Source: Achromobacter aegrifaciens
GTDB lineage: Bacteria; Pseudomonadota; Gammaproteobacteria; Burkholderiales; Burkholderiaceae_B
DNA: 64,000 nt
Assembly (NCBI RefSeq): GCF_902859735.1
Contig: NZ_CADIJY010000001.1
Coordinates: 1-64,000, forward strand
Direction: 5' to 3'
The translations under genes were made by a program, and so were the position numbers. The notes below the pieces were generated by a model. The model was not told where the DNA came from and searched no databases. It saw nothing but the letters and a program-made list of their open reading frames with translations. Of the stretch, positions 34,916 to 47,381 are shown one piece after another. Each line of letters starts with the position of its first letter. The stretch's first letter is position 1.

Positions 34916-35652
34916 TTTGCCAGTTCGTCGGCGCGTGCCTGCGCCGCTTGGAAGTCGAGCGTGCCTTCGTAGATGCTGCGGCCCAGGATGGCGCCTTCGA
35001 CGCCGTCTTCCTCGACGGCGCAGAGAGCTTCGATGTCCTGGATGCCGGCGATGCCGCCCGATGCGTAGACCGGGATGCGCACGTGCTGGGCCAGGCGGAC
35101 CGTGGCTTCGACGTTGACGCCGGACAGCATGCCGTCGCGGCCGATGTCCGTGTAGATGATGGCTTCGCAGCCGTAGTCCTCGAACTTCTTGGCCAGATCG
35201 AGCACGTCGTGGCGGGTCAGCTTGCTCCAGCCGTCGGTGGCGATCTTGCCGTCGCGGGCGTCCAGGCCGACGATGATCTGGCCCGGGAAGGCGCCGCAGG
35301 CGTCCTGCAGGAAGCCGGGATTCTTGACCGCGGCCGTGCCGATGATCACGTAGGAGATGCCGGCGTCGAGGTAGCGTTCGATGGTGTCGAGGTCGCGGAT
35401 GCCGCCGCCGATCTGCACGGGGATGTCGTCGCCGACAGCGTCCAGGATCGCCTTGATGGGGGCTTCGTTCTTGGGTTTGCCGGCGACGGCGCCGTTCAGG
35501 TCGACCAGATGCAGGCGGCGAGCGCCTTGGTCGAGCCAGCGTGTGGCCATGGCGGCGGGGTCTTCAGAGAACACCGTTGCATCGTCCAGGTCACCCTGGC
35601 GCAGGCGCACGCAGCGCCCGTCTTTGAGATCGATGGCGGGGATCAGCAGCAT
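34912..35652 (-). CDS. hisA: ProFAR isomerase (HisA)
   Basis: A 246-residue TIM-barrel isomerase for the Amadori rearrangement of Pro[23 protein letters not shown] with the catalytic Asp, VQIGGGIRD, a second catalytic Asp in [11 protein letters not shown], and VYASGGI. It lies 56 bases downstream of hisH and is coupled to hisF by an ATGA overlap. Confidence 0.97.
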   Translation of the reverse strand: MLLIPAIDLKDGRCVRLRQGDLDDATVFSEDPAAMATRWLDQGARRLHLVDLNGAVAGKPKNEAPIKAILDAVGDDIPVQIGGGIRDLDTIERYLDAGISYVIIGTAAVKNPGFLQDACGAFPGQIIVGLDARDGKIATDGWSKLTRHDVLDLAKKFEDYGCEAIIYTDIGRDGMLSGVNVEATVRLAQHVRIPVYASGGIAGIQDIEALCAVEEDGVEGAILGRSIYEGTLDFQAAQARADELAK

Positions 35653-35708
35653 GGTGGGCAGCGAAAAAATATATGGGTTGAAAGGGCTGGCGGGCGTGGG
35701 CTCGGAGC

Positions 35709-36404
35709 CTACGGCTGCCAGTCTACAAAATTGCGATACAGGCGCAAACCGTGCTCGGCGCTCTTTTCGGGATGAAACTGCACCGCGAAAATGTTAGCTG
35801 CCGCCACCGCGCAGGTAAAGGCAAGGCCATACTCGGTTTCACCAACAGTCAGGTCCGGATCTTCCGGGTCGGCGTAGTAGCTATGGACGAAATAGAAGTG
35901 CGTTTCGTCCGGAATGCCGGCCCAGATAGGATGAGAGCGCGTCTGGCGCACTTTGTTCCATCCCATGTGCGGGACCTTGAGGCGCTCGGGGCGGGTGTCG
36001 GCCAGTCCGGCGCCGCCGGCGTCGGTCAGGCAGGCCGCGTCATCGCTGACGGGATCGGCAAAGCCGGGGCCCGAGAAGCGGCGCACCACGCCGGGGAACA
36101 GCCCCAGGCAGGAGGTGCCGCCTTCCTCGCTGGAATCGAACAGCATCTGTTCGCCCACGCAGACGCCCAGCAGAGGCTTCTCGCGCGCGGCGCGCACCAC
36201 GGCCTCGCGCAGGCCGGATTCGTTCAGGGTGCGCATGCAGTCCGCCATGGCGCCCTGGCCGGGAAACACGACGCGGTCGGCCGCGGCGATTTCCTGGGGC
36301 TGGCTGCAGATGCGGATGTCGGCATCGGGGGCGGCGTATTTCAGGGCGCGGGCGACGGAATGGAAATTGCCCATTCCGTAGTCGACGATGGCGATAGTGG
36401 TCAC
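35709..36404 (-). CDS. hisH: Imidazole glycerol phosphate synthase, glutaminase subunit
   Basis: A 231-residue class I glutamine amidotransferase, partner of HisF. Triad: Cys82 in GVCVGEQM, and His/Glu in VQFHPEKS near the C-terminus. [15 protein letters not shown] at the start and VFPGQGAM match the family. The start codon is GTG at 36404, with only a weak purine-rich SD; no nearby in-frame ATG fits the family start. It lies 35 bases before hisB in genome coordinates. Confidence 0.97.
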   Translation of the reverse strand: MTTIAIVDYGMGNFHSVARALKYAAPDADIRICSQPQEIAAADRVVFPGQGAMADCMRTLNESGLREAVVRAAREKPLLGVCVGEQMLFDSSEEGGTSCLGLFPGVVRRFSGPGFADPVSDDAACLTDAGGAGLADTRPERLKVPHMGWNKVRQTRSHPIWAGIPDETHFYFVHSYYADPEDPDLTVGETEYGLAFTCAVAAANIFAVQFHPEKSAEHGLRLYRNFVDWQP

Positions 36405-36439
36405 TTCTTTCTGCCTGCTGCGGGTGGATGGCGGAGGTG

Positions 36440-37027
36440 TTACAGCACGCCCTTGGTGGAGGGCACGACGTCGCCCATGCGGGGATCGACTTCCATGGCC
36501 ATGCGCAGGGCGCGGCCACAGGCCTTGAAGACCGTTTCCGCCTGGTGGTGGGCGTTGACGCCGCGCAGGTTGTCGATGTGCAGCGTGATCAGGGCGTGGT
36601 TGACCAGGCCCTGGAAGAATTCGCGCGTCAGGTCCACGTCGAAGTCGCCGATGCGGGCGCGGGTGAAGGGGATGTGGTATTCCAGGCCCGGGCGGCCGGA
36701 GAAGTCCACCACCACGCGCGACAGCGCTTCGTCCAGCGGCACGTAGGCGTGACCGTAGCGGCGCAGGCCGGCCTTGGTGCCGACCGCCTTGGCGATGGCC
36801 ATGCCCAGCGTGATGCCCACGTCTTCCACCGTATGGTGCGCGTCGATGTGCAGATCGCCTTCCGCCTTGATGTCGAGGTCGATCAGGCCGTGGCGGGCGA
36901 TCTGGTCCAGCATGTGGTCCAGGAACGGCACGCCGGTGTCGATCGTCTGCTTGCCGGTGCCGTCGATATTGACGGCCACGCGGATGCGGGTTTCGTTGGT
37001 GTTGCGGGTGATCTCAGCGGTACGCAT
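36440..37027 (-). CDS. hisB: Imidazoleglycerol-phosphate dehydratase
   Basis: A 195-residue monofunctional dehydratase (sixth step). [17 protein letters not shown], the metal-binding [11 protein letters not shown] and [18 protein letters not shown]. There is no fused phosphatase domain, so histidinol-phosphatase is encoded elsewhere. ATG 37027 directly follows the hisC stop (TAACATG); a GTG three codons earlier is possible. Confidence 0.97.
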   Translation of the reverse strand: MRTAEITRNTNETRIRVAVNIDGTGKQTIDTGVPFLDHMLDQIARHGLIDLDIKAEGDLHIDAHHTVEDVGITLGMAIAKAVGTKAGLRRYGHAYVPLDEALSRVVVDFSGRPGLEYHIPFTRARIGDFDVDLTREFFQGLVNHALITLHIDNLRGVNAHHQAETVFKACGRALRMAMEVDPRMGDVVPSTKGVL

Positions 37028-37028
37028 G

Positions 37029-38117
37029 TTAAGCACTCAAAATCTCTTGCAGGGCGGATAGCAAGGCGGCGTTTTCGGCCGGGGCGCCCACCGAGATGCG
37101 CAGGCAGTCGGCCAGCAGCGGATGGGCGTTGGAGAAGTTGCGAATCAATATTTTGCGCGTTTTCAGGGCAAGATGCACGGCGTTGCCGTCCAGCTTGCCG
37201 GAAAAGCGGGCAAGAACGAAGTTGCCGGCGGAAGGGAATACCCGCACCCCGGGCAGTTGGGCCAGGGCGGCGGCCAGCGGTTCGCGGTCTGCGCGCAGGC
37301 GGGCGGCCTGTTCGTCCAGCACCGGCTTGTGGCGCAGCACGGCCGACAGCGTGGCCTGGGTCAGCACGTCCAGGTTGTAGGGCGGGCGGACCTTGTTCAG
37401 TTCCGCGATCCAGGCTGGGTGGCCGGCCAGGTAGCCGAAGCGCAGGCCGGCCAGGCCGATCTTGGACACCGTGCGCATGACGACCACGTTCGGCGCGTCC
37501 AGCACCTGCGGCATCCAGGTGTGGCCGGCGAAGGGCTGGTAGGCCTCGTCCAGCACCACCAGGCCGGGGGCGGAGGCGATGATGGCCGCTACATCCTCAT
37601 CGGACCAGAGGCCGCCGGTGGGGTTATTGGGCACGGCCAGGAACACCACTTTGGGCTGGTGTTCCTGGATGGCGGCCAGCATGGCCGGCAAGTCCAGGGT
37701 CAGGTCGGCCGTCAGCGGCACGCCGACGAAGCGGGCGTGGTCGAAGCGCGCGGCCATGTCGAAGTAGACGAACGACGGCCAGGGCGACAGCACCGTGTCA
37801 CCCGGATTGCAGCAGGCCTGCACCACGATGTGGATGAGCTCGTCCGAGCCGTTGCCGAACAGCACGTCTGCCCCATCCGGCACGCCGAAGGCCGCTTTCA
37901 CGGCCGCTTGCAGCGCCGACAGGTCAGCCGCGGGGTAACGGTTCAGCGGCGTGTCGCGCACGGCGCGGGCGATGTCGTCGCGAACCGCCTCGGGCAGTTC
38001 GTAGGGGCATTCCATGGCGTCGAGCTTGATGCAGCCCTCGGCATGGGCCACGGGATAGGCGGCCAGCTCGCGGATGTCCGCCCGGACGGTGCCGGCGATG
38101 CGGCCCGGCACGGTCAT
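37029..38117 (-). CDS. hisC: Histidinol-phosphate aminotransferase
   Basis: A 362-residue fold-type I PLP aminotransferase. [30 protein letters not shown] and the Schiff-base Lys219 in [15 protein letters not shown]. It converts imidazole acetol phosphate to histidinol phosphate. It overlaps the hisD stop by four bases (ATGA). Confidence 0.96.
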   Translation of the reverse strand: MTVPGRIAGTVRADIRELAAYPVAHAEGCIKLDAMECPYELPEAVRDDIARAVRDTPLNRYPAADLSALQAAVKAAFGVPDGADVLFGNGSDELIHIVVQACCNPGDTVLSPWPSFVYFDMAARFDHARFVGVPLTADLTLDLPAMLAAIQEHQPKVVFLAVPNNPTGGLWSDEDVAAIIASAPGLVVLDEAYQPFAGHTWMPQVLDAPNVVVMRTVSKIGLAGLRFGYLAGHPAWIAELNKVRPPYNLDVLTQATLSAVLRHKPVLDEQAARLRADREPLAAALAQLPGVRVFPSAGNFVLARFSGKLDGNAVHLALKTRKILIRNFSNAHPLLADCLRISVGAPAENAALLSALQEILSA

Positions 38118-39418
38118 GGCTGGTCGATCCGGTATTGGGCGCTGGCGGCATGCGCCTGCAGGCCCTCGCCCAGCGCCAGTTCGGCGGCGATGCGGCCCAG
38201 CTTCTGGGCGCCCTGGTGCGAAACCTGGATCAGGCTGGAGCGCTTCTGGAAGTCATAGACGCCCAGCGGCGAGGAAAAGCGCGCAGTGCGCGAGGTCGGC
38301 AGCACGTGGTTGGGACCGGCGCAGTAGTCGCCCAGCGATTCGGAGCTGAAGCGGCCCATGAAGATGGCGCCTGCGTGGCGGATCTGCGCGGTCCATTTTT
38401 CGGGGTTCTCGGTGGAGATCTCGAGGTGCTCGGGAGCGATGTCGTTGGCGATCCGGCAGGCTTCTTCGAGATCCTGGACCAGGATCAGCGCGCCGCGGTT
38501 GGCCAGGCTGACGCGCAGGATGTCGGCGCGCGGCATGGTGGGCAACAGGCGTTCGATCGAGGCCTGCACTTCTTCGATGAAGGCGGCGTCCGGGCACAGC
38601 AGGATGGATTGCGCCAGTTCATCGTGCTCGGCCTGGGAGAACAGGTCCATGGCGATCCAGTCGGCCGGCGTCTTGCCGTCGCAGATGACCAGGATTTCGC
38701 TGGGGCCGGCGATCATGTCGATGCCGACCACGCCGAACACGCGGCGCTTGGCGGCGGCGACGTAGGCGTTGCCCGGGCCGACGATCTTGTCCACGGCCGG
38801 CACGGTGGCGGTGCCGTAGGCCAGCGCGCCCACGGCCTGCGCGCCGCCGATGGCGAAGACGCGGTCCACGCCGGCGATGGCCGCGGCGGCCAGCACGATG
38901 GGATTGCGCACGCCGTCCGGCGTGGGCGTGACCATGACCAGTTCCTGCACGCCCGCGACCTTGGCCGGAATGGCGTTCATCAGCACCGAGGACGGATAGG
39001 CGGCCTTGCCGCCGGGCACATACAGGCCCACGCGGTCCAGCGGAGTCACCTGCTGGCCCAGCATGGTGCCGTCGGCATCCGTGTAGGTCCAGGTCTCGGC
39101 GCGCTGGCGTTCGTGGTAGCTGCGCACGCGGTCGGCGGCGGCTTCCAGCGCGTTGCGCTGAGCGGCGGGCAGCGCGGCCAGGGCCGCCTGCCAGTCCGCC
39201 TTGGGGATCTCCAGCGTCTGGGCCGATGCGCCGGGCATGCGGTCAAAGCGCTGCGTGTATTCCACCAGCGCGGCGTCGCCGCGGGCGCGCACGTCGGCCA
39301 GGATGCCGGCCGCGGCGCGGTCGATGGATTCGTCCTCGGTGGCTTCGAAGGCCAGCAGCGTGGACAGGGCGGATTTGAATCCGGGATCGCGGGAGTCGAG
39401 ACGATTGATCAGGGCCAT
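38114..39418 (-). CDS. hisD: Histidinol dehydrogenase
   Basis: A 434-residue zinc- and NAD-dependent enzyme for the last two oxidations. [23 protein letters not shown], the zinc-ligand block [28 protein letters not shown], and [19 protein letters not shown] with the conserved His. ATG 39418 is used; an upstream TTG (39433) lies in frame but has no better SD. Confidence 0.97.
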   Translation of the reverse strand: MALINRLDSRDPGFKSALSTLLAFEATEDESIDRAAAGILADVRARGDAALVEYTQRFDRMPGASAQTLEIPKADWQAALAALPAAQRNALEAAADRVRSYHERQRAETWTYTDADGTMLGQQVTPLDRVGLYVPGGKAAYPSSVLMNAIPAKVAGVQELVMVTPTPDGVRNPIVLAAAAIAGVDRVFAIGGAQAVGALAYGTATVPAVDKIVGPGNAYVAAAKRRVFGVVGIDMIAGPSEILVICDGKTPADWIAMDLFSQAEHDELAQSILLCPDAAFIEEVQASIERLLPTMPRADILRVSLANRGALILVQDLEEACRIANDIAPEHLEISTENPEKWTAQIRHAGAIFMGRFSSESLGDYCAGPNHVLPTSRTARFSSPLGVYDFQKRSSLIQVSHQGAQKLGRIAAELALGEGLQAHAASAQYRIDQP

Positions 39419-39471
39419 GGCGTCATGGAGCAAGCAGGTAACGGCCGCCGCGGCGTCGCGGCGGGCGAGGG

Positions 39472-41656
<2,185 letters not shown>

Positions 41657-41661
41657 GGACG

Positions 41662-42474
41662 TCAGTTCCTGAGTTTGTAGCCGCTGGCCAGTAGCCGCAG
41701 CGCATAGAGCGATAGCGCGAGGAACACCCCCGTCACCACCGCCAGGCTGCGCCAGGGGGAGACGTCCGACACCGAGAAGAATCCGTAGCGGAAGCCGTCG
41801 ATGGTGTAGAAGATGGGGTTCCAATGGGACACGCCCTGCCAGAAGGCGGGGAGCGTGTGGATGGAATAGAACACGCCGGACAGGAAGGTGGCCGGCATGA
41901 TGAGGAAGTTCTGGAAGGCCGCGAGCTGGTCGAATTTTTCGGACCAGAGGCCCGCGATCAGGCCCAGCACGCCCATGATGCCGCAGGCCAGCACGGCGAA
42001 GACGGCCAGCCACAGCGGGTGGGCGGGAATCAGCGACACGAAGAACAGCGCCACCACCCACACGCACAGCCCGACCGCGAGGCCGCGCACGATCGCCGCC
42101 AGCACATAGGCGGCGAAGATGTCGCGGTGCGACAGCGGCGGCAGCAGCATGAAGACCAGGTTGCCCGTGATGCGGCTCTGGATCAGCGACGACGAGGGAT
42201 TGGCGAAGGCGTTCTGCAGCATGCTCATCATCATGAGCCCGGGAATCAGGAACGCCGTGTAGGGCACGCTGCCATACACCATGACGCGCCCTTCCAGCAC
42301 GTGGGCGAAGACCAGCAGGTACAGCAGCGCGGTGATGACGGGCGCGGCGATGGTCTGGAAGCTGACCTTCCAGAAGCGCAGCAATTCCTTGCGCAGCAAG
42401 GTCGGGAAGCCGGAGCCCGCATCCAGGCGGGGCTGCACCAGCGGCTGGCTGGCGGTCGCGGCGGGCTGGGTCAT
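41662..42474 (-). CDS. ABC-2 type permease (YadH-like)
   Basis: A 270-residue ABC-2 exporter permease with six predicted helices (TIAAPVITALLYLLVFAHVL, FLIPGLMMMSMLQNAF, AAIVRGLAVGLCVWVVALFF). GFPTLLRKELLRFWKV at the N-terminus and FYSIHTLPAFWQGVSHWNPI match the YadH/NodJ-like group. ATG 42474 overlaps the ATPase stop (ATGA). The substrate is unknown; the position beside mla genes is conserved in betaproteobacteria and does not by itself prove a shared role. Confidence 0.92.
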   Translation of the reverse strand: MTQPAATASQPLVQPRLDAGSGFPTLLRKELLRFWKVSFQTIAAPVITALLYLLVFAHVLEGRVMVYGSVPYTAFLIPGLMMMSMLQNAFANPSSSLIQSRITGNLVFMLLPPLSHRDIFAAYVLAAIVRGLAVGLCVWVVALFFVSLIPAHPLWLAVFAVLACGIMGVLGLIAGLWSEKFDQLAAFQNFLIMPATFLSGVFYSIHTLPAFWQGVSHWNPIFYTIDGFRYGFFSVSDVSPWRSLAVVTGVFLALSLYALRLLASGYKLRN

Positions 42475-43283
42475 GACGAGATCTCTTCGGGTTGCAGGGC
42501 GGGCGCGGGTTGCTCGTCGCCTTCGTGCATGATGCGCACGAAGGCGTCTTCCAGGTCGACCCCGCCGACGCGGGCCATCAAGGCCTGGGTGGTGTCCAGC
42601 GCCACGATGCGGCCGCGCTTGAGCATGGCGATGCGGCCGCACAGGGCTTCCGCTTCTTCCAGGTAGTGGGTGGTCAGCATGATGGTGTGGCCGGCCTTGT
42701 TCAGGCGCGAAATGAATTCCCACAGCGTGCGCCGGAGGTCCACGTCGACGCCGGCGGTGGGTTCGTCCAGCACGATCACGGGCGGGCGGTGCACCAGCGC
42801 CTGGGCCACCAGCACGCGGCGCTTCATGCCGCCGGACAGCGCCCGCATATTGGAGTTGGCCTTGTCGGCCAGCCCCAGGTTGAACAGGATTTCGTCGATC
42901 CAGTCGTCGTTCTTGCGCAGGCCGAAATAGCCGGACTGGATGCGCAGGGTCTCGCGCACCGTGAAGAACGGGTCGTAGACCAGCTCTTGCGGCACCACGC
43001 CCAAAGCCCGCCGCGCCGACTTGTAGTCGGCCACGACGTCGTATCCACAGACCGTGGCGCGGCCCGAACTGGCGTGCGCCAAGCCGGCCAGGATCGAGAT
43101 CAGCGTGGTCTTGCCGGCGCCATTGGGGCCGAGCAGGCCGAAGAACTCGCCGTGCTCGATATTCAGGCTGACATTGTCCAGCGCCTGGAAGCCGGCGGCG
43201 GGCGCGCGCCCGAGCAGCTTCTGCCAGCCGCGCTGGCGCGGGGAGTAGACCTTGGAGACGTTTTCTAGACTGACGGCGGACAT
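42471..43283 (-). CDS. ABC transporter ATP-binding protein (YadG-like)
   Basis: A 270-residue ATPase. Walker A GPNGAGKTT, Q-loop VPQELVYDPFFTV, signature LSGGMKRRV, Walker B VIVLDEPTAGVD, H-loop LTTHYLEE. Partner of the overlapping ABC-2 permease gene. Codons upstream of ATG 43283 in frame are not supported. A terminator-like hairpin separates it from mlaC. Confidence 0.93.
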   Translation of the reverse strand: MSAVSLENVSKVYSPRQRGWQKLLGRAPAAGFQALDNVSLNIEHGEFFGLLGPNGAGKTTLISILAGLAHASSGRATVCGYDVVADYKSARRALGVVPQELVYDPFFTVRETLRIQSGYFGLRKNDDWIDEILFNLGLADKANSNMRALSGGMKRRVLVAQALVHRPPVIVLDEPTAGVDVDLRRTLWEFISRLNKAGHTIMLTTHYLEEAEALCGRIAMLKRGRIVALDTTQALMARVGGVDLEDAFVRIMHEGDEQPAPALQPEEISS

Positions 43284-43391
43284 GACGGCGGGAGATGGCC
43301 CGAAAAGAGCGAATTGATCATTATATAAGCGCGTCGCTGCCGTTCCGGCCGGTAGCCCTGGCATTCCCCCGGGTATCCGGCTGGTCTGTCC

Positions 43392-43434
43392 CTAAAAGAA
43401 TCGGCCCGGCGGGCCACTGGGGCGCGCCGGGCCG
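43392..43434 (-). terminator. Probable terminator after mlaC
   Basis: A 10-bp GC stem CGGCCCGGCG / CGCCGGGCCG (43402-43411 with 43425-43434) followed on the minus strand by ATTCTTTTA, 18 bases past the mlaC stop. Confidence 0.6.
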
Positions 43435-43452
43435 CGACAGCCGCAAGGCCGA

Positions 43453-44082
43453 TCATTGGTTGCGTTGGTTCAACGCCTTGATCAGGCCGTCGATGCCGTC
43501 GCGGTTGATCTGCTGCGCGAACTGGTTGCGGTAGTTCTCGATGAGCCAGATGCCTTCGACGTTCATGTCATAGATCTTCCAGCCTTGGCCCGTCTTTTCC
43601 AGGCGGTAGTCGACGCCCACCGGCTGGTCGTTGCCCTGGGAGATCAGGGTGCGCACGACCACGTCGTCGGCTTTGGGGTCGCCGCGGAACGGCAGTGCGC
43701 GCACCGTGGTGCTGGACGTGACGCGGGTCAGCGCGCCGCTGTAGGTGCGCACCAGCGTGCCGCGGAAGGCCTCGGCCAGTTCCTTTTTCTGCACATCGTT
43801 GGCCTGGCGCCAGTAGCGGCCGGCGGCCAGGCGCGTGGTCTTCTGGAAGTTGACGTAGGGCAGGATGTGCTCGTTGACGACCTGGTTGATGCGGGCGGTG
43901 TTGCCCGCCTTGACGGCGCCATCGGCCTTCAGCACGTCCAGGGCCTCGTTGGCCGCGGCGAGCACGAACTGGTCGGGAGAACCGTTGGGGTCGGGTTTGG
44001 CCTGCGCGCCGGCGCTCAGGCCCAGGGCCACGAGGCCCGTGAAAACCAGACGCTGCAGCAGGGAAACAAAGGAAACTCGCAT
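43453..44082 (-). CDS. mlaC: Phospholipid transport periplasmic protein MlaC
   Basis: A 209-residue periplasmic lipid shuttle between MlaA at the outer membrane and MlaFED at the inner membrane. Signal peptide (LLQRLVFTGLVALGLSAGAQA), then NEHILPYVNFQKTTRLAAG and VDYRLEKTGQGWKIYDMNVE typical of MlaC/Ttg2D. ATG 44082 has AAGGAG six bases upstream. It follows mlaA by 37 bases. Confidence 0.95.
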   Translation of the reverse strand: MRVSFVSLLQRLVFTGLVALGLSAGAQAKPDPNGSPDQFVLAAANEALDVLKADGAVKAGNTARINQVVNEHILPYVNFQKTTRLAAGRYWRQANDVQKKELAEAFRGTLVRTYSGALTRVTSSTTVRALPFRGDPKADDVVVRTLISQGNDQPVGVDYRLEKTGQGWKIYDMNVEGIWLIENYRNQFAQQINRDGIDGLIKALNQRNQ

Positions 44083-44119
44083 CAAAACTCCTTACTTGTA
44101 CTGGGGCGCACCCCGCGGC

Positions 44120-44926
44120 TTACTTGGCCGCAGGTTGCGCCGCGGGTTGAGCCGCCGGCTGCGCGGCGGGGGCGGCGTCGTCCTCGTCGTCTTCGTAGTT
44201 GGGCAGCGAGGACTCGTCGTCCACCTTCTGGCCCAGCACCATGGCGGCGCGGCGCTGCAGATAGGCGTCGCGCACGAAGCTGTAGGGATCGAGCGCGACG
44301 CGGTCGATGGTGTCGGTGGCGCTCAGCAGGCTGGCGCGCGTGTCCACCACGCGCAGGCCCCACAGCGAGTTGCGCAGGCGCACGTTGTCGATGGAATCGA
44401 CGCCCATGTAGCCGTAGGTGGTGCCCGCGTAGTCGCCGATCAGGCCAGCGCCGTCGCGTACCGACGACGAGCCGAAGAACGGCAGCACCAGGTACGGACC
44501 CTGGCTGAAGCCCCACACGCCCAGCGTGGTGCCGAAGTCGTTCGGGATGCGGCGCGCGCCGTTGGCCGAGGCGACGTCGAAGCAGCCGCCCACGCCCATG
44601 GTGGTGTTGAACAGGAAGCGGCCCAGCGTGTTGACGAAGTCGTGGCCGCGGCCCTGCAGGAAGCTGTTGGCGCCGGACCAGAGGTCACCGACGTTGCTGA
44701 AGATGTTGTGCACGCAGCTGCGCACCGGCTGCGGCGTGACGAAGGTGTAGGCCTGCGCCACCGGCTTGAAGACGGCACGGTCGACGGTGTCGTTGAATTT
44801 GTAGACGCCCCGGTTGAAGCCTTCCCAGGGATCGCGGGGATCCGGGTTCTGCGGCGCGGCGCAGCCTGCCATCAGCGCGCCCGCGGCGGCAACGGTGGCA
44901 ATCCTGCAAATGGTTTTCTTATTCAT
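44120..44926 (-). CDS. mlaA: Outer-membrane lipoprotein MlaA (VacJ)
   Basis: A 268-residue lipoprotein with lipobox LMAGC (Cys22). Family motifs: DPWEGFNRGVYKFND, NIFSNVGDLWSGANSFLQG, RFLFNTTMGVGGCFDVA, GPYLVLPFFGSSSVRDG. It removes misplaced phospholipids from the outer leaflet together with porins. The C-terminus is an acidic stretch and a short Ala-Ala-Gln-Pro repeat tail. It is encoded between mlaD and mlaC; in E. coli it is unlinked to the other mla genes. Confidence 0.95.
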   Translation of the reverse strand: MNKKTICRIATVAAAGALMAGCAAPQNPDPRDPWEGFNRGVYKFNDTVDRAVFKPVAQAYTFVTPQPVRSCVHNIFSNVGDLWSGANSFLQGRGHDFVNTLGRFLFNTTMGVGGCFDVASANGARRIPNDFGTTLGVWGFSQGPYLVLPFFGSSSVRDGAGLIGDYAGTTYGYMGVDSIDNVRLRNSLWGLRVVDTRASLLSATDTIDRVALDPYSFVRDAYLQRRAAMVLGQKVDDESSLPNYEDDEDDAAPAAQPAAQPAAQPAAK

Positions 44927-45007
44927 GATCAGGGCATCCCTATCAACGATTCTTATGATATTGCGTACCTTGGACGCGCTGCTGTTACCGCGTCTGTCGC
45001 ATTGTCT

Positions 45008-45505
45008 TTAATTTGGCGTTTTCGCGGCGGGTTCCGGCGCGCTCGAGCCTTGCTTCTCGGCCGACCCGTACAGGAACTGGCTGATCAGTTGTTCAAGCAC
45101 CACGGCGCTTTGCGTGTAGCGGATCTTGCCGCCGTCGACAAAGTTTTCCTCTTCGCTGCCCGCGGTCAGGCCCAGGTATTGTTCACCCAGCAGGCCCGAC
45201 GTCAGGATGGACGCCGAAGTGTCCTTGGGGAACTGATAGGCCGTTTCCAGGTTGACCGAGACGATCGCCTGGAAGGTCTTGTCATCGAACGAGATGCCGG
45301 CAACCCGGCCCACGACGACCCCCGCGCTCTTGACGGGCGCGCGCACCTTGAGGCCGCCTACGTTATCGAAGTTGGCCGTCAGCGTATAGGTCGGGGCGAA
45401 AGAAAAGGTGCTCAAGTTGCCGGCGCGCAACGCCAGGAACGCCAGCGCGACCGCGCCCAGCAATACAAACAGGCCTACCCAGAAGTCGGTTTTTTCGCGA
45501 GACAT
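45008..45505 (-). CDS. mlaD: Mce-domain lipid transport protein MlaD
   Basis: A 165-residue protein with one N-terminal anchor (FWVGLFVLLGAVALAFLAL) and one Mce domain (YTLTANFDNVGGLKVRAPVK, GVVVGRVAGISFDD, LLGEQYLGLTAGS). Hexameric MlaD rings sit on MlaFE in the periplasm. It ends 81 bases before mlaA and lies 12 bases after mlaE. Confidence 0.96.
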   Translation of the reverse strand: MSREKTDFWVGLFVLLGAVALAFLALRAGNLSTFSFAPTYTLTANFDNVGGLKVRAPVKSAGVVVGRVAGISFDDKTFQAIVSVNLETAYQFPKDTSASILTSGLLGEQYLGLTAGSEEENFVDGGKIRYTQSAVVLEQLISQFLYGSAEKQGSSAPEPAAKTPN

Positions 45506-45517
45506 GATCGATCCGTA

Positions 45518-46306
45518 TCAATTTCCAAACATCAAGGCGGTGAGCAGGAAGTCCAGCCCAAGTACCGCCAGGGAGCCCACCACCACGGTGCGCGTGGTCG
45601 CGCGGGCAACGCCTTCGGGGGTGGGCTTGGCTTGCCAGCCCTCATAGAGCGCGACCAGCGTCACGGTGACGCCGAAGACCAGGCTCTTGATGACGCCATT
45701 GGCCACGTCTTTCCAGACGTCGACGCCGTTTTGCATCTGCGACCAGAACGCGCCGGCGTCCACGCCGATCAGCAGCACGCCCACGACCCAGCCGCCCAGG
45801 ATGCCCACCATGGAGAACACCGCCGCCAGGATGGGCATGGCGATGATGCCGCCCCACAGACGCGGCACCAGCACGCGGCGGATGGGGTCGACGGCCATGA
45901 CTTCCATGGCCGCGAGTTGCTCGCCGGCTTTCATCAGGCCGATTTCGGCCGTGAGAGAGGTGCCCGCACGGCCCGCGAACAGCAGCGCCGTGACCACGGG
46001 TCCCAGTTCCCGCACCAGCGACAGGGCCACCAGCAAGCCCAGCGCTTCTTCAGAGCCGTAGCGGTTCAGCGTGTAATAGCCTTGCAGCCCCAGCACGAAG
46101 CCCACGAACATGCCGGAAACGGCAATGATGAGCAGCGAGTAGTTGCCGATGAAATGGACCTGCTGCGACACCAGCCGCGGACGCGACAGCGCAATGCCGC
46201 TGCGAGCGAGCATGGCGCCGAAGAACCGGGTGAAGTAGCCGATGCCGGAAACGCGGTTGCGCACCCAGCCGCCCAGCGCGCCGATGGCGTTGTTGGATCC
46301 GCTCAT
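45518..46306 (-). CDS. mlaE: Lipid asymmetry ABC permease MlaE
   Basis: A 262-residue MlaE/YrbE permease. [39 protein letters not shown] and the cytoplasmic coupling segment [20 protein letters not shown] are signatures of the family. ATG 46306 overlaps the mlaF stop by four bases. Confidence 0.96.
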   Translation of the reverse strand: MSGSNNAIGALGGWVRNRVSGIGYFTRFFGAMLARSGIALSRPRLVSQQVHFIGNYSLLIIAVSGMFVGFVLGLQGYYTLNRYGSEEALGLLVALSLVRELGPVVTALLFAGRAGTSLTAEIGLMKAGEQLAAMEVMAVDPIRRVLVPRLWGGIIAMPILAAVFSMVGILGGWVVGVLLIGVDAGAFWSQMQNGVDVWKDVANGVIKSLVFGVTVTLVALYEGWQAKPTPEGVARATTRTVVVGSLAVLGLDFLLTALMFGN

Positions 46307-47139
46307 GCGCGGCGGCCCTCCTGTTGCGAAAGCCACTTCTTGAAAGCGGGCGTCTCGGGATATTGGAACGCGACGGGGCCGTCGGGCTCCCCTTTGAGGA
46401 ACTGTTGCACGTAGGGGTCTTGCGAGGCCGACAGCATTTCGGGGGTGCCGGCCGCGGCAAGCTTGCCCTGGCCGACCAGGTACACCTGGTCCGCGATGGC
46501 AAACGATTCATGCACGTCGTGCGTGATCAGCACCGAGGCGCAGCCGAGGCGGTCGGCCAGGTTGCGGATCAGGCGGGCGGTAATGCCCAGCGAGATCGGG
46601 TCCAGCCCCGCAAACGGCTCGTCATACAGAATGAGTTCGGGTTCCAGCACGACGGCGCGGGCCAGCGCCACGCGCCGGGCCATGCCGCCGGAGATTTCCG
46701 CCACTTTCAGGTGCGCGGCTGCGCGCAGGCCGACGGCGTCGAGCTTGTCCAGCACGCGCTCGGTGACTTCGGGCTCCGCCAGTTTGGTGTGTTCGCGCAG
46801 CGGGAAGGCCACGTTCTCGAAAACGTTCAGGTCAGTGAAAAGCGCGCCCTGCTGAAATAGGACGCCCATGCGCGTGCGCAGCGATTGCAGTTCGGTGCGG
46901 CTGACGTGGGCCATGTCCTGGCCGAAGGCCAGCACCCGGCCCCGCTGCGCGGTGAGCTGGCCGGTGGCCGCGCGCAACAGCGTGGTCTTGCCCGAACCCG
47001 AGCCGCCCATGATGGCGACCACCTGGCCGGCGAGCACGTCCATGGAAATGTCGCGCAAGACGGTGAAATCACCATAGCCTAGCGCTACACCTTCCAGGCG
47101 CAGGGCGAATTCCGGGGTCTTGCTGGTTTGAGCGGGCAT
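46303..47139 (-). CDS. mlaF: Lipid asymmetry ABC ATPase MlaF
   Basis: A 278-residue ATPase. Walker [11 protein letters not shown]-loop FQQGALF, signature [14 protein letters not shown] (the M-A-R-R form typical of MlaF), Walker [14 protein letters not shown]-loop LITHDVHE. First gene of the mla operon. The C-terminal extension ([14 protein letters not shown]) resembles the MlaF tail that contacts MlaB in E. coli, yet no MlaB gene is linked here. Confidence 0.96.
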   Translation of the reverse strand: MPAQTSKTPEFALRLEGVALGYGDFTVLRDISMDVLAGQVVAIMGGSGSGKTTLLRAATGQLTAQRGRVLAFGQDMAHVSRTELQSLRTRMGVLFQQGALFTDLNVFENVAFPLREHTKLAEPEVTERVLDKLDAVGLRAAAHLKVAEISGGMARRVALARAVVLEPELILYDEPFAGLDPISLGITARLIRNLADRLGCASVLITHDVHESFAIADQVYLVGQGKLAAAGTPEMLSASQDPYVQQFLKGEPDGPVAFQYPETPAFKKWLSQQEGRRA

Positions 47140-47303
47140 GGGCAACGAAAGGGTGTTTCGGCGGCGGAGCTTGCCCTGCTGTCCGGTCGATGCGACCGGC
47201 AAAATTCATGGCCGGCGCGGCGAAGACAGGCGGCGTCGGGAAGCGCCCTGTTACTCATATGCCGGGGGCGAGGTCGGGCCTGGGCTCCCGGCGGCGAGGC
47301 GCC

Positions 47304-47331
47304 ATTGTAGCCCGACGCTTTGTAATCACAA
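47304..47331 (-). promoter_or_regulatory. Candidate promoter of the mla operon
   Basis: On the minus strand TTGTGA (47326-47331), a 16-base spacer and TACAAT (47304-47309). It would give a leader of about 155 bases before mlaF. Confidence 0.4.
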
Positions 47332-47381
47332 CGCGAGAGCCCGCGCGTGGAACAGTGTTTTCGGTTCAGGGAACAATATGC

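Noticed and set aside
43386-43397. Fourth copy of the TGTCCC..TTATTT motif between mlaC and the ABC ATPase gene
   Set aside because: Only TGTCCC plus TAA is shared; the TTATTT half is absent.
43265-43456. 63-codon minus ORF between mlaC and the ABC ATPase gene, considered as a remnant of mlaB
   Set aside because: It runs across the mlaC terminator, is Arg/Pro-rich with no STAS features, and overlaps both neighbours.
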